From assembly GCA_002347035.1 (NCBI GenBank), contig DEAM01000009.1, positions 667 to 64,666 of the forward strand: a stretch of DNA of 64,000 nt, given 5' to 3'. The notes beneath the pieces are model-generated. The model saw nothing but the letters and a program-made list of their open reading frames with translations, was not told the origin of the DNA and searched no databases. Positions 16,009-24,190 of this stretch are shown here, one piece after another; within the stretch, counting starts at the first letter, position 1; the number at the start of each line of letters is the position of its first letter. This DNA comes from Gemmatimonadales bacterium UBA2982 (GTDB lineage: Bacteria; Gemmatimonadota; Gemmatimonadetes; Longimicrobiales; Gaopeijiaceae). The translations under genes were made by a program, and so were the position numbers.

Positions 16009-17010
16009 CTAGGTGCTACCGCTAATAACGGTGTGGTCCGTGACGGAAATACTTCCATCAATCAACGTAACGCTCGCCTGCCTACCCACAATCGAATGCT
16101 TGAGTCGTGAACTTTTCAAGGCTGCCCCGGACCCGACGACGGTGTGCTCTAAGCAGCAATCCTCGACAACAGCGCCTTCTTCCAACGTAACGTTGGGCCC
16201 GATCCTACCACCTCGAACAAGCACCCCAGTCTCGATTCGCAGAGGCGCAATTAGCTCGGCGCCTTCTACTATAGCACCCTCATCCACACCACCTCTCTCC
16301 CCAGTTAGGAGATGGGCATTAGTCTCTAGCAGAGTCTCTGGCTTCCCTGCATCCCACCAGCCTCCAACGGGAGCGGTGATAATTCGGCTCCCGTGGTCAA
16401 CCATATATTGAAATGCATCGGTCAGATAGAACTCACCCGAGGGGCTAGGACCGGCAGCAATCGTGTGATGAATGCCCTCAAAGAGAAGTTCATAATCCGT
16501 GATATAATAGAGACCAATGTTCGCGAGCTTTGATACAGGGTCTGTCGGCTTCTCCACAATTCTAGCCATCGTGCCGTCTTCGTTCGTCACGATTACGCCG
16601 AAGCGCTGGTAATCCTCGACTTCCTTAGCCCAGATGATTCCATCATACCGTGAAGCCTCAGTAGCTATGAGTCCATAGTCGACCTCAAGCACAGCATCTG
16701 GGAAAACGATCAAGACTTCCTCTTCGATATAGGGCTCCGCAAGCACGATCGCCCCGGCAGTGCCGTTCTGAACCTCTTGAAGAACATAGTGCCCGGAGAG
16801 ATCCGGATACTCAGACTTGATCCAAGTTTCCACTGTCTCACGCAGGTGTCCTACGATGAAGACGATCTCATCGATCCCGACTCTACGCAGGTCATCGAGC
16901 AAATACGCCAAGACTGGCTTTCCAGCAACTCTCAATAACGGCTTTGGAACGTGGTGCGTCTGCGGTCGGAGACGTGTGCCCTTCCCAGCTAGAGGTATTA
17001 CAGCCTTCAT
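16009..17010 (-). CDS. Sugar-1-phosphate nucleotidyltransferase with left-handed beta-helix tail
   Basis: A 333-residue protein. The N-terminal nucleotidyltransferase domain has MKAVIPLAGKGTRLRP with KPLL, the NTP-binding signature, plus IVGHLRETVE and a metal-binding FPDAVLEVD. The C-terminal third (GGVDEGAIVEGAELIAPLRI onwards) is a hexapeptide-repeat left-handed beta-helix. This resembles glucose-1-phosphate thymidylyl- or uridylyltransferases and bifunctional GlmU-like enzymes. The product would be an NDP-sugar for envelope glycans. ATG at 17010. It is divergent from the DUF1499-like gene. Confidence 0.87.
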   Translation of the reverse strand: MKAVIPLAGKGTRLRPQTHHVPKPLLRVAGKPVLAYLLDDLRRVGIDEIVFIVGHLRETVETWIKSEYPDLSGHYVLQEVQNGTAGAIVLAEPYIEEEVLIVFPDAVLEVDYGLIATEASRYDGIIWAKEVEDYQRFGVIVTNEDGTMARIVEKPTDPVSKLANIGLYYITDYELLFEGIHHTIAAGPSPSGEFYLTDAFQYMVDHGSRIITAPVGGWWDAGKPETLLETNAHLLTGERGGVDEGAIVEGAELIAPLRIETGVLVRGGRIGPNVTLEEGAVVEDCCLEHTVVGSGAALKSSRLKHSIVGRQASVTLIDGSISVTDHTVISGST

Positions 17011-17215
17011 AAACTCTTGGCTTTCCGAGGATTACGGGGCCACACTATACCGGCTCCGGAGTGGTAGCGGGAGTGCAATCGGCACCCCCTCACAGGGCTA
17101 ACAAGAACAACAAGCTAATGAAACAACTGCTTAAGATTAATGATATCGTCTGGGTGATCCTTCCACATTATGAACTAGAGTTCGTCAGACATTGAAAGGA
17201 ATTCTGCAGGGCCTC

Positions 17216-17623
17216 ATGGATAACCAAGCCGAGACGGACGCAACTTCAGCTGATCGTCATCTGCGAGGTCGTACATACGCGATTCCATTCGATAAGGTGT
17301 GGCAAGCAGCCATGCAGGTTGTGGGAGCTAGTCTGCACGGCTGGGTCCTTGTCAGTACGGATGATACAGAAGGTGTGATCGAAGCTTTAACCCGAACAAG
17401 GATCCTGGGCCTGCAAGGGCGAGCACGCATCAAGATCCGGTTAGACGAGAACGCACAAACTCGCGTCGACGTCACCTCGGCATCCCACGCCCAGTTTGGA
17501 GACTTCGGACGGAATAGACGCACCATCAGGAGGTTCTTTCGGCTGCTAGACCAACATCTTAAAGCAGAGCCTAGGCAAATCCTTGATACCATGAGGACAC
17601 CGGCATGGCTCGACCCCTCTTGA
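17216..17623 (+). CDS. DUF1499-like protein
   Basis: A 135-residue protein. After YAIPFDKVWQAAMQV it has paired strands and the C-terminal segment VDVTSASHAQFGDFGRNRRT followed by a helix, which resembles DUF1499, a family of unknown function often near membrane or photosystem genes. No signal peptide is visible. A TTG at 17194-17192-type extension is possible (start 17192), but I prefer ATG 17216, preceded by GCAGGG. The gene overlaps the following lipoprotein by 19 bases. Confidence 0.65.
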   Translation: MDNQAETDATSADRHLRGRTYAIPFDKVWQAAMQVVGASLHGWVLVSTDDTEGVIEALTRTRILGLQGRARIKIRLDENAQTRVDVTSASHAQFGDFGRNRRTIRRFFRLLDQHLKAEPRQILDTMRTPAWLDPS

Positions 17624-18567
17624 AAACATCCCGCGCGGCCTTGCCGCTACTCGGACTCTTAATGATCGCGTGCAGCGAAGCTCCCCAAGATCCGCCAGCC
17701 CAGACGATCGGTGATAGCGTCGATCCTGACGACTCCCCGGCTGACGACTCCCGCTACGAGCAGAACTTTGTTTTCGCCAGCGTTACAGGTGACTCAGTAC
17801 TCCTAGTCCCGTGGCTCACTCACGCTACAGCCTACCGCGACCAGACAGTGCGGGGGGCTCGTGGATGGCTCGCACGCAGTGGGGCGTGGGACGCATTCTA
17901 TGCAGAAGAGTGGACAACGCCACCGACCCGAGCCCCAACCCAAATACTTCCCTACGGCAACATGAGGTTACTTCTGCAGGAGGGGGATATCGTTGACGGA
18001 ATCATCTTCGATGATGGCACCCGACGACTCGAACTGACATTTGGTGACGTTACAGCGAATTGGAGCGGACCCCGAGGTGAGGTGATCGATCTAGTAGAGG
18101 GTACCGCATATATCTTAGATGAAGAAGTTGAGGGGCTGATTCTGCACTTAGCTAGGGCTTCGACCAATGCTACTCCACTGGGTGGAGACTGGGGAATGCT
18201 GGTATCAGGAGACTCACTGCAACTTGTGTTCGCTGCAAACTTGGAGCACGGAGGCGAAGCTGATCCTCTCTTTAGAGCCTGGGCTAACATCAGACAGGAA
18301 GAGCGCCTGTGGCAGGAAGTAAGAGTAAGCTGGGAAGAAGTCCGAGCATTCCCTCCAGCCCGAAGGGATGTACCAGTCTCATGGCTGATTTCGTCTCCTG
18401 ACCGGTCGATTGAAGGGCAACTGGAAGCGATTTCGGCTGATATACAGCCCGGTACTGGACTCGGGCCCCTGCTTCCAGTGCAAGCCCTTTTTGAGGTTGC
18501 AGGGGATATTTACACTGAAGAAGGACTTTTCCCCGTGAGGGGCTTACTGGTTCACGAGAGGCGTTGA
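17605..18567 (+). CDS. Hypothetical lipoprotein
   Basis: This 320-residue protein begins with a lipoprotein signal ending LLMIACSEA (C23 acylated). The mature part is acidic and beta-rich, with NFVFASVTGDSVLLVPW near the start and FEVAGDIYTEEGLFPVRGLLVHERR at the end. No family is recognised. It overlaps the DUF1499-like gene by 19 bases and is followed after 4 bases by the DUF445 gene, so the three are one operon. This context suggests an envelope function and no more. Confidence 0.72.
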   Translation: MARPLLKTSRAALPLLGLLMIACSEAPQDPPAQTIGDSVDPDDSPADDSRYEQNFVFASVTGDSVLLVPWLTHATAYRDQTVRGARGWLARSGAWDAFYAEEWTTPPTRAPTQILPYGNMRLLLQEGDIVDGIIFDDGTRRLELTFGDVTANWSGPRGEVIDLVEGTAYILDEEVEGLILHLARASTNATPLGGDWGMLVSGDSLQLVFAANLEHGGEADPLFRAWANIRQEERLWQEVRVSWEEVRAFPPARRDVPVSWLISSPDRSIEGQLEAISADIQPGTGLGPLLPVQALFEVAGDIYTEEGLFPVRGLLVHERR

Positions 18568-18571
18568 GCGC

Positions 18572-20143
18572 GTGTCTGAGAATCTAGTTCGCGCACTCGT
18601 GACAATTGGATTGGCGGCGCTCGCAGGCGGGCTCACTAACACCGTAGCGATCTGGATGCTCTTCCGTCCCTACGAACCGCCGAAAGTGCTGGGCAAGTGG
18701 CGCCTAAGATTCTTCCAGGGAGCTGTTCCCAAGAACCATTCCAAGCTTGCGGCCGCTATCGGCCGCACAGTCGGCAACCGTCTCCTGACTCCCGAAGACC
18801 TCACGCACACATTCGCTGAAGTGGAGTTCCGAGAGGCTTTTGACCAGAAACTGGCGGATCTTGTAAGCGAGATCCTGAACAAGAAACGCGGGTCCTTGCG
18901 GGAGATGATTCCCGAGGATGCCATGGGTGAGGTCGAGTCCTTAATAGATCAGGCACTCCAGGTTGGCCTAGGTGAGCTAGAAGAGTACGTGTCGTCAGAG
19001 GCCTTCGATGAGGCTGCTGCTCGTCGCACGACAGAAGTGGTCGAAGCTATCCGCGATGAGCCTATCGCGACCAGTATTACTCCGGACCGCCAGGCAGCTA
19101 TCAAGGCTTCAGTTGACGGGTGGATACGCAAGGCAATCGACAGTGATGGCTTTAGGGCTGTAGTAGAGGGGTACCTCAACCAAGCCGCTCTCAAAGTTCT
19201 ACAGCCTGGCCGGACTTTTGAGGATATTTTGCCATTAGGGCTGACCGGCTCAGTCGAGAAGGTAATCTCTAGTTACTTGCCTCTAGCGGCAGAGCGCCTC
19301 TCTGATCTTCTTGATGATCCCAAGGCTCGGGCTCGCTTCGAAGCCATAATTCATGACCTACTGCAACGTTTCTTAAAGGATCTCAAACTTCACCAACGGG
19401 TCCTTGCCCGTTTTGTGATGACGGAAGACACCATAGAGAAGGTCCTGAATACGATTGAAAATGACGGAGCTGAGCAGCTCTCTGAGATTCTGAACGACCC
19501 GGTGGTGCAAGACGCTATGGCTCGTGGTGTGAACGAAGCCATCGTTGACTTCCTCCGTCGCGCCGTGACTGAGGTCGTTGGAGAGCCTAGTGACCCGACT
19601 GTAACTAAAGCAATCAGCACCCTAAGCGATTTGACCGTGAAAATGACTCGTGATCCAGACACGTACGAGTTAATCGTCGAGAAGCTCTATGAAGAATTTG
19701 ATAACGCCGGCTCACGCACGTGGGGAGAGATGATCAACCATGTGCCTGACGAACGGATTTCCGAAGTATTAGTTGATGTTGCCCGTACTGATCTGGCTCA
19801 TAAAGTGCTAAAGGCAGGCGCTCGGAGACTCATTATACAAATTTTGGAAAAGCCTATAGGAACACCGGCGAGGTGGCTCCCATCAGATAGCCCTGCACGC
19901 ATAGAAGCTGCACTGGCTGACCCGATCTGGGAGTGGCTTCAGGCTCAGGTGCCCACAATAGTCGAAAGGATCGACGTAGCTCGCCGTGTAGAAGACAAAG
20001 TGTCCGAATTCCCTACAGAGCGCATGGAGCAGATCGTCCGCAACGTGACACACCGAGAGCTTCGAGTAATCGTTCACCTAGGTTATGCCTTTGGAGCTAT
20101 CATCGGAGGCGTAGTAGTCTTGTTTGATACACTCACACAGTAG
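18572..20143 (+). CDS. DUF445 family membrane protein
   Basis: A 523-residue DUF445 (YheB/YjiN-like) protein. The N-terminal membrane span around VTIGLAALAGGLTNTVAIWMLF leads into FRPYEPP and FFQGAVPKNHSKLAAAIGRTV, the family hallmark. A long helical, coiled-coil-rich body follows, and a last span GYAFGAIIGGVVVLFDTL at the C-terminus. Function is unknown in the family. The start is GTG at 18572, with GAGAGG upstream, four bases after the lipoprotein. It ends 6 bases from the convergent small membrane gene pair. Confidence 0.87.
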   Translation: MSENLVRALVTIGLAALAGGLTNTVAIWMLFRPYEPPKVLGKWRLRFFQGAVPKNHSKLAAAIGRTVGNRLLTPEDLTHTFAEVEFREAFDQKLADLVSEILNKKRGSLREMIPEDAMGEVESLIDQALQVGLGELEEYVSSEAFDEAAARRTTEVVEAIRDEPIATSITPDRQAAIKASVDGWIRKAIDSDGFRAVVEGYLNQAALKVLQPGRTFEDILPLGLTGSVEKVISSYLPLAAERLSDLLDDPKARARFEAIIHDLLQRFLKDLKLHQRVLARFVMTEDTIEKVLNTIENDGAEQLSEILNDPVVQDAMARGVNEAIVDFLRRAVTEVVGEPSDPTVTKAISTLSDLTVKMTRDPDTYELIVEKLYEEFDNAGSRTWGEMINHVPDERISEVLVDVARTDLAHKVLKAGARRLIIQILEKPIGTPARWLPSDSPARIEAALADPIWEWLQAQVPTIVERIDVARRVEDKVSEFPTERMEQIVRNVTHRELRVIVHLGYAFGAIIGGVVVLFDTLTQ

Positions 20144-20149
20144 GCTGTA

Positions 20150-20419
20150 TCAACGATCTTCAGGTGACTCCAGATTGAAGCCACTCTTAGGTGAGTCCCT
20201 CAAGCTTCTTGCAGCCCGAGACCTCCTTGAAGCGTTAGCGCTCCCGCGACGGTGCATCCAGGCGAAGGGGTTCAACTTACGCTGCACACGCTTGCGCCTA
20301 ACGTTGCCTCCGGCATCCATGGCTCGCTCGATGTCTTCTGCTGTCTGGGTGTAACGACCAGGCATCCCCAGCCAAAAGCCAACTGCAAGTGCGACAATTC
20401 CCAGGATGAGGAGCCCCAC
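20150..20419 (-). CDS. Small membrane protein with basic tail
   Basis: An 89-residue protein with one hydrophobic segment (GLLILGIVALAVGFWLGMPG) followed by a strongly basic tail rich in Arg (VRRKRVQRKLNPFAW). The GTG at 20419 has AGAGGT four bases upstream, inside the end of the 50-residue gene before it. No family is recognised. It forms a two-gene unit with the preceding small membrane protein. Confidence 0.5.
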   Translation of the reverse strand: MGLLILGIVALAVGFWLGMPGRYTQTAEDIERAMDAGGNVRRKRVQRKLNPFAWMHRRGSANASRRSRAARSLRDSPKSGFNLESPEDR

Positions 20420-20421
20420 AG

Positions 20422-20574
20422 CTACCTCTGCTTTGTAGCCGTCTCCAACACAAGCAATCCAAGGCCGATGGAAAGAATGATTGCAACGGCATTGGTGCCC
20501 ACAGCGACGAGTCCAACGACTGACCAGAAGATCAGGTGGGTGAAGATATAACCGCCTGGGACTAAATCTCGCAT
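20422..20574 (-). CDS. 50-residue small membrane protein
   Basis: A short gene with ATG at 20574 and TAG at 20422 encodes MRDLVPGGYIFTHLIFWSVV followed by a second hydrophobic stretch (NAVAIILSIGLGLLVLET) and a basic end (TKQR). Two membrane spans fit. It ends two bases before the 89-residue membrane gene, whose ribosome site lies within its last codons. The pairing and composition support it; length and weak ribosome site are the doubts. Confidence 0.5.
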   Translation of the reverse strand: MRDLVPGGYIFTHLIFWSVVGLVAVGTNAVAIILSIGLGLLVLETATKQR

Positions 20575-20670
20575 TGCTCGCCGTTGTTCAGAAGTCTTGG
20601 GGGTCCGTAGGTCGGGAATATGTCCGGACTAGCCTGCAATGTCACCCCCTGAGACCGGTTCGAGCTACGT

Positions 20671-21153
20671 CTAGTCAAGGTTTGGGGGGAGCGTCAATCC
20701 CTTATCCTCAACGCGTTTCCTAGCTTCGGCTAAGTAACCCGGCTCGAGCCTCAGAAGATTCCATATCTTTCTCATAAGATATGCTTCTTCACCAGCAATA
20801 TTTCCGTCTGAGTACACGACGCCCCACATCATCTCTGCAAGTATAAGTTTTTGTCCGACAGAGTACTCCTCAGCAATCAGACTTGTGAACTGCCATAAAT
20901 CAACAGCCTTTGAGCGCTCAGCTTCCGCCAAGTCGAGCAGCCTCCCAGCCTCTTCCTTGTTAAGGTCAAACTGCCGCCTAACAGCTGACTCTAAGTATTG
21001 CTTCTCATCATCCGTGAAGTCGGAATCAGCGTGGGCGATTTCCAACAGCAAAGCACAGGCTACAAAGCGGATGTCCTTTTCAGATTGAGGTGACTCAAAC
21101 GGAACCTGAGGACTTGCCGTTACGCCGAATAGGTTCCTTATGGCCCTGATCAT
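20671..21153 (-). CDS. TerB-like (tellurite-resistance TerB / DjlA N-terminal type) protein
   Basis: A 160-residue helical protein. EKDIRFVACALLLEIAHADSDFTDDEKQYL and LAEMMWGVVYSDGNIAGEEAYLMRKIW are the two acidic metal-binding-like helix pairs of the TerB fold, each with a D-x-D/E-type loop. Such proteins are cytoplasmic or membrane-associated and their function is often unknown. ATG at 21153, since the preceding TTG is redundant. The upstream gap to the TPR gene is 151 bases. Confidence 0.8.
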   Translation of the reverse strand: MIRAIRNLFGVTASPQVPFESPQSEKDIRFVACALLLEIAHADSDFTDDEKQYLESAVRRQFDLNKEEAGRLLDLAEAERSKAVDLWQFTSLIAEEYSVGQKLILAEMMWGVVYSDGNIAGEEAYLMRKIWNLLRLEPGYLAEARKRVEDKGLTLPPNLD

Positions 21154-21304
21154 CAAATAAAGTTCTGGCGCTGCAGATTAGTCATTCTGAAAGCAAACCT
21201 GCAGTTAGCCAGCTCATACGTACGCTGTAAGCGGAGCGAATCATTCTCAGATTATGCCAGTAACCCAATGTCCATAGTAGCAAAACAGTCGCCAGCCTCT
21301 CTAG

Positions 21305-22207
21305 TTACGAACTCTGCAGTTGGCGGGCACGCCTATACATATTAGCGGCGGCCACAGGCATCTCACTCCGGTCGTAGAGATGCCCGAGGGTGTAGTAAAC
21401 CCTCGGGTCATTCGGCAACAATTTCACTGCTTGATCCATCGCATGCATAGCTTCATCAAACCGGCTTAAACGGTTGAGAGCTTCCCCCATGTAATAGAAC
21501 GCAAGCCCATTTTCTTTATCTTGGGCACACACCCAGCTCAGCTCGAGCTCAGCTTCGAGGTATAGGCCGCGCCGAAAATAGAGGATGCCTATCTCTCTTC
21601 TGACATCGATGTCCTCAGCTAAAAGCTCCTGTGCACGCCTTAACAGCACCTCCGCTTCTTCGTACCGTGCCACCGATGTTAGAGTCGACGCGTAGTTGGT
21701 CAAAATCTCGACGTCGTCGGGGGCCAGCAACTCGGCAGCCTCGAAATGTCCCAGGGCAGCATCGTACTGCTTAAGCTCGTCTAAGAGCAGCCCTAGCTCG
21801 TTATGGGCTGTAAGATTTGATGAATTCGCCTCTAGAATCCGCATGTAAAGCCCAACAGCTTCCTGCACTCTTCCCTTCTCAACAAACTGCCGGGCCCTAG
21901 TCAAGTTGCTATCACAAGCGTCCTGCACACCGTGACTTCGCTCATGTGTATACGGGTCAGTTCGCTCCGGAAGAGCTTCTGAAGAGAGAAGCTCAAATGG
22001 CCCGGATGAGCCATCGGAAGATTCCTGCCTACCTTCATCCTGCGTGGAAACCCCTACGTCTCCGGTAGTCGCTGGGGACGCGACCTCCAACAGGAGCTCG
22101 ACCTGAAAGGACCGAGGCACCTGACGCTTTTTCTTGCGTTTCTTTTTTTCTCCGGAAGGCAGCGATGCCGCCTCCGGTAGTAGCTCAACCTGGAAGGACT
22201 GAGGCAA
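21305..22207 (-). CDS. TPR-repeat protein with duplicated N-terminal motif
   Basis: A 300-residue protein whose last two thirds are about five tetratricopeptide repeats (for example AHNELGLLLDELKQYDAALGHFE and VYYTLGHLYDRSEM). The first 50 residues carry a duplicated motif, SFQVELLPEAAS and SFQVELLLEVAS, separated by a lysine-rich linker (EKKKRKKKRQ), followed by an acidic Ser/Gly-rich linker. The start is TTG at 22207, with AAAAGGAGAAG nine bases upstream and an in-frame TAG just before it, so no ATG start is possible upstream. It acts presumably as a scaffold; partners are unknown. Confidence 0.75.
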   Translation of the reverse strand: MPQSFQVELLPEAASLPSGEKKKRKKKRQVPRSFQVELLLEVASPATTGDVGVSTQDEGRQESSDGSSGPFELLSSEALPERTDPYTHERSHGVQDACDSNLTRARQFVEKGRVQEAVGLYMRILEANSSNLTAHNELGLLLDELKQYDAALGHFEAAELLAPDDVEILTNYASTLTSVARYEEAEVLLRRAQELLAEDIDVRREIGILYFRRGLYLEAELELSWVCAQDKENGLAFYYMGEALNRLSRFDEAMHAMDQAVKLLPNDPRVYYTLGHLYDRSEMPVAAANMYRRARQLQSS

Positions 22208-22236
22208 CTAGTGCTTCTCCTTTTGCTTCCTAGGAA

Positions 22237-22578
22237 TCATGGCACGGAACCCACTTCAGAGCGCACCCATTGAAGGTATGGTTCGTGGCCTTCCTGTACA
22301 GGGAGGGCGATGAATTCGGGTACATCGTAAGGATGGATCTCGACGATCCGGCGACGGAGATTGTCGATGCCTTGTCGCGTTGTTTTCATAACGACCAGCA
22401 CCTCAACCTCACGCTGCACGCGACCTTCCCACCGAAAAAGTGAGACGACACTCCCGAGCAAATTAGCACATGCAGCCAACCTCTCCTCAACCACTGTCCG
22501 AGCGATGCTTTCCGCTGCCTCCGGATCTGGCACAGTTGTCATTACCGCGACTACTGAATCACGGTCTAATTCACTCAC
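22237..22578 (-). CDS. cutA: Divalent-cation tolerance protein CutA
   Basis: This 113-residue CutA1 protein forms a trimeric ferredoxin-like signalling-type fold linked to copper tolerance. VMTTVPDPEAAESIARTVVEERLAACAN, VVSLFRWEGRVQREVEVLVVMKTTR and HPYDVPEFIALPV are diagnostic. The GTG at 22578 overlaps the stop of the OsmC-like gene (GTGA), so translation is coupled. The next gene is the TPR protein, 29 bases downstream. Confidence 0.93.
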   Translation of the reverse strand: MSELDRDSVVAVMTTVPDPEAAESIARTVVEERLAACANLLGSVVSLFRWEGRVQREVEVLVVMKTTRQGIDNLRRRIVEIHPYDVPEFIALPVQEGHEPYLQWVRSEVGSVP

Positions 22579-23003
22579 TGGGATATATCAGACACAAAAC
22601 TAAGGCTGATCTCAATCTCAGGATCCAGAGAATGAAGCACGCTACAGTATTTGTCTCGAGAGAGATCCAGGGCCCTTTGGATGCGGTCTGCGTCCTCCTC
22701 ACCCGGACCTTGCACATAATACTTCAGCTCGATCGACGTGAACTTCCTCGGTACCGAATCAGCACGAACCCCGATAGCCTCAACCTCAATGGATTCAACT
22801 AAGACACGAGATTTCTCTAGGATAATCTTCACGTCCACGGCCATGCAGCCAGCTAGGGCTAGCAGGAGGAGGTGAGTAGGAGAAGGACCTGCCTCTAAGT
22901 CACTGTCTACATTAACTAAAGGTCCCCCGTCTGGACCTCCAGTGAACGTAAGCCCCTCTCCAGTCCAACGCAGTCGGACCTGCCGCACGTTCGTGTCAGT
23001 CAT
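22575..23003 (-). CDS. OsmC-family protein
   Basis: A 142-residue OsmC/Ohr-like peroxide-reductase fold. It has GPSPTHLLLLALAGCMAVDVKIILEK, with the first redox cysteine after ALAG, and KYCSVLHSL, with the second. The CxxxxH-like arrangement places it in the general OsmC (YhfA-like) group rather than Ohr. ATG at 23003 lies one base after the stop of the TPR gene upstream. It is the second gene of a TPR-osmC-cutA-TPR operon. Confidence 0.87.
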   Translation of the reverse strand: MTDTNVRQVRLRWTGEGLTFTGGPDGGPLVNVDSDLEAGPSPTHLLLLALAGCMAVDVKIILEKSRVLVESIEVEAIGVRADSVPRKFTSIELKYYVQGPGEEDADRIQRALDLSRDKYCSVLHSLDPEIEISLSFVSDISQ

Positions 23004-23004
23004 C

Positions 23005-23445
23005 TTAGGCTGATGGTTCTGTGGATGCGTCGTGCGCTTGACCGCGAAGCTGCGCCAGGGTCGACCGGGCATGCTCGATATGGTAATCAGCTTCCTCACC
23101 TTCAGGGGGGTCGGACAAGAACGCCTCAAGATGCTGTATCGCCTCCTCAGGGCGCTCGTCCTTGAGAAGCAGGAACGCCAAACCGTAGTGGGCTCCAGCT
23201 GCCCCAGGGGTTTTTTGCAGCACGTGCTGGTAGGTCTTCACAGCCTCTTCATTCATCCCAACCCGTGTGTAGCACATCGCTATTTCTTGGAGGACAAGGG
23301 GATCGCCTGGTGCCTCCTTCAACGCGAGCCGGAAAGACGTCAACGCGTCATGGAACTTTTTATCGTCGAAAAGTTCCTTGGCCTCCTGGTAATAATCGAC
23401 CGGCTTCCTTTTTCTGCTACTAAGTAGTTTCTTCCAGAACACCAT
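23005..23445 (-). CDS. Small TPR-repeat protein
   Basis: A 146-residue protein with about three TPR units, from DYYQEAKELFDDKKFHDALTSF through LVLQEIAMCYTRVGMNEEAVKTY to GAHYGLAFLLLKDERPEEAIQHL. There is no signal peptide; the N-terminus is basic (MVFWKKLLSSRKRK). It probably mediates protein contacts. ATG at 23445. The stop TAA is one base from the OsmC start, making this the first gene of that operon. Confidence 0.78.
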   Translation of the reverse strand: MVFWKKLLSSRKRKPVDYYQEAKELFDDKKFHDALTSFRLALKEAPGDPLVLQEIAMCYTRVGMNEEAVKTYQHVLQKTPGAAGAHYGLAFLLLKDERPEEAIQHLEAFLSDPPEGEEADYHIEHARSTLAQLRGQAHDASTEPSA

Positions 23446-23547
23446 ACGGTCGGTTAGCTGAGGCCTGAAACCGCTATCGAAGAGAGCATTCAGGCCATGT
23501 CATGCGGGTGGTCCAAAGTAGGCAAGCGCCAGGGTGCAACGCAACGC

Positions 23548-24177
23548 TCAAGCTAGCACCGCCACAACCGTACCGGGCTCCATTGCAAGTATCTTGAGCC
23601 CTGTCTCCTCAAGCATCGAAGGAGTCTCTTCAGTTGCACTCGAGACAACAATGCGGCCGCGAGGAGAAACCACACGCGCCGCTTCTTTGAAGAGGCCTGG
23701 GCCGAGGCGTCCATCAACCGCCAGTGCCTGAATGGATGACCCGACAAATGGCAGTCCGGGTGCTGAAACAATACGGCTGAACATTGTCGGCTCCGCCCAG
23801 TGACGCAGGTCTGGGTCAATGCCTACCACCTGCATCTCCCCAAGATGTTTCGCAAATAACGGTCCATGCCCTGCAGGCTCGCCAACTAGGGCAACCGTAC
23901 CTGGTCCCCCGATTAACCCCGTCAAGGCAAGCAACCGCTCTCCTTGGTCCAGCATAAGATCACCCGGTTGTCCAGACAATCCTGCGGGCAGGCCTGACCG
24001 AGGCGGCGCTCGTAAATCGCCAAACCCCTGCTCAATCAGGAAGGAGTCGCGACAATTTGAACATCCCAGCAAACCATCATACACGTACCGTTCCTTAAGA
24101 CGATTCGCTAGAAGAATGAGACCGAAAGTGGGTCCACAGCGGGGGCAAGTCAGTCGGTCAGTGAGTAGAAGGTGCAC
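23548..24177 (-). CDS. Zinc-ribbon plus degenerate methyltransferase-like protein
   Basis: A 209-residue protein. The N-terminus has two zinc-ribbon cysteine pairs, TCPRCG and CSNC, in a Trm112-like arrangement. The rest looks like a class I methyltransferase core, with VALVGEPAGHGPLFAKHLG in place of the SAM motif, VVGIDPDL as acidic loop and ALAVDGRLGPGLFKEAARVVSPRGRIVVS as the late strands. The glycine-rich loop is unorthodox, so activity is uncertain. The GTG start at 24177 lies 13 bases after the SDR gene, with which it is probably co-transcribed. Confidence 0.65.
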   Translation of the reverse strand: MHLLLTDRLTCPRCGPTFGLILLANRLKERYVYDGLLGCSNCRDSFLIEQGFGDLRAPPRSGLPAGLSGQPGDLMLDQGERLLALTGLIGGPGTVALVGEPAGHGPLFAKHLGEMQVVGIDPDLRHWAEPTMFSRIVSAPGLPFVGSSIQALAVDGRLGPGLFKEAARVVSPRGRIVVSSATEETPSMLEETGLKILAMEPGTVVAVLA

Positions 24178-24190
24178 GGCCTTAAACGGA

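Noticed and set aside
21238..21249. ATTCTCA half-site resembling a Fur box upstream of the TerB-like gene
   Set aside because: The other half matches poorly and there is no repeat.
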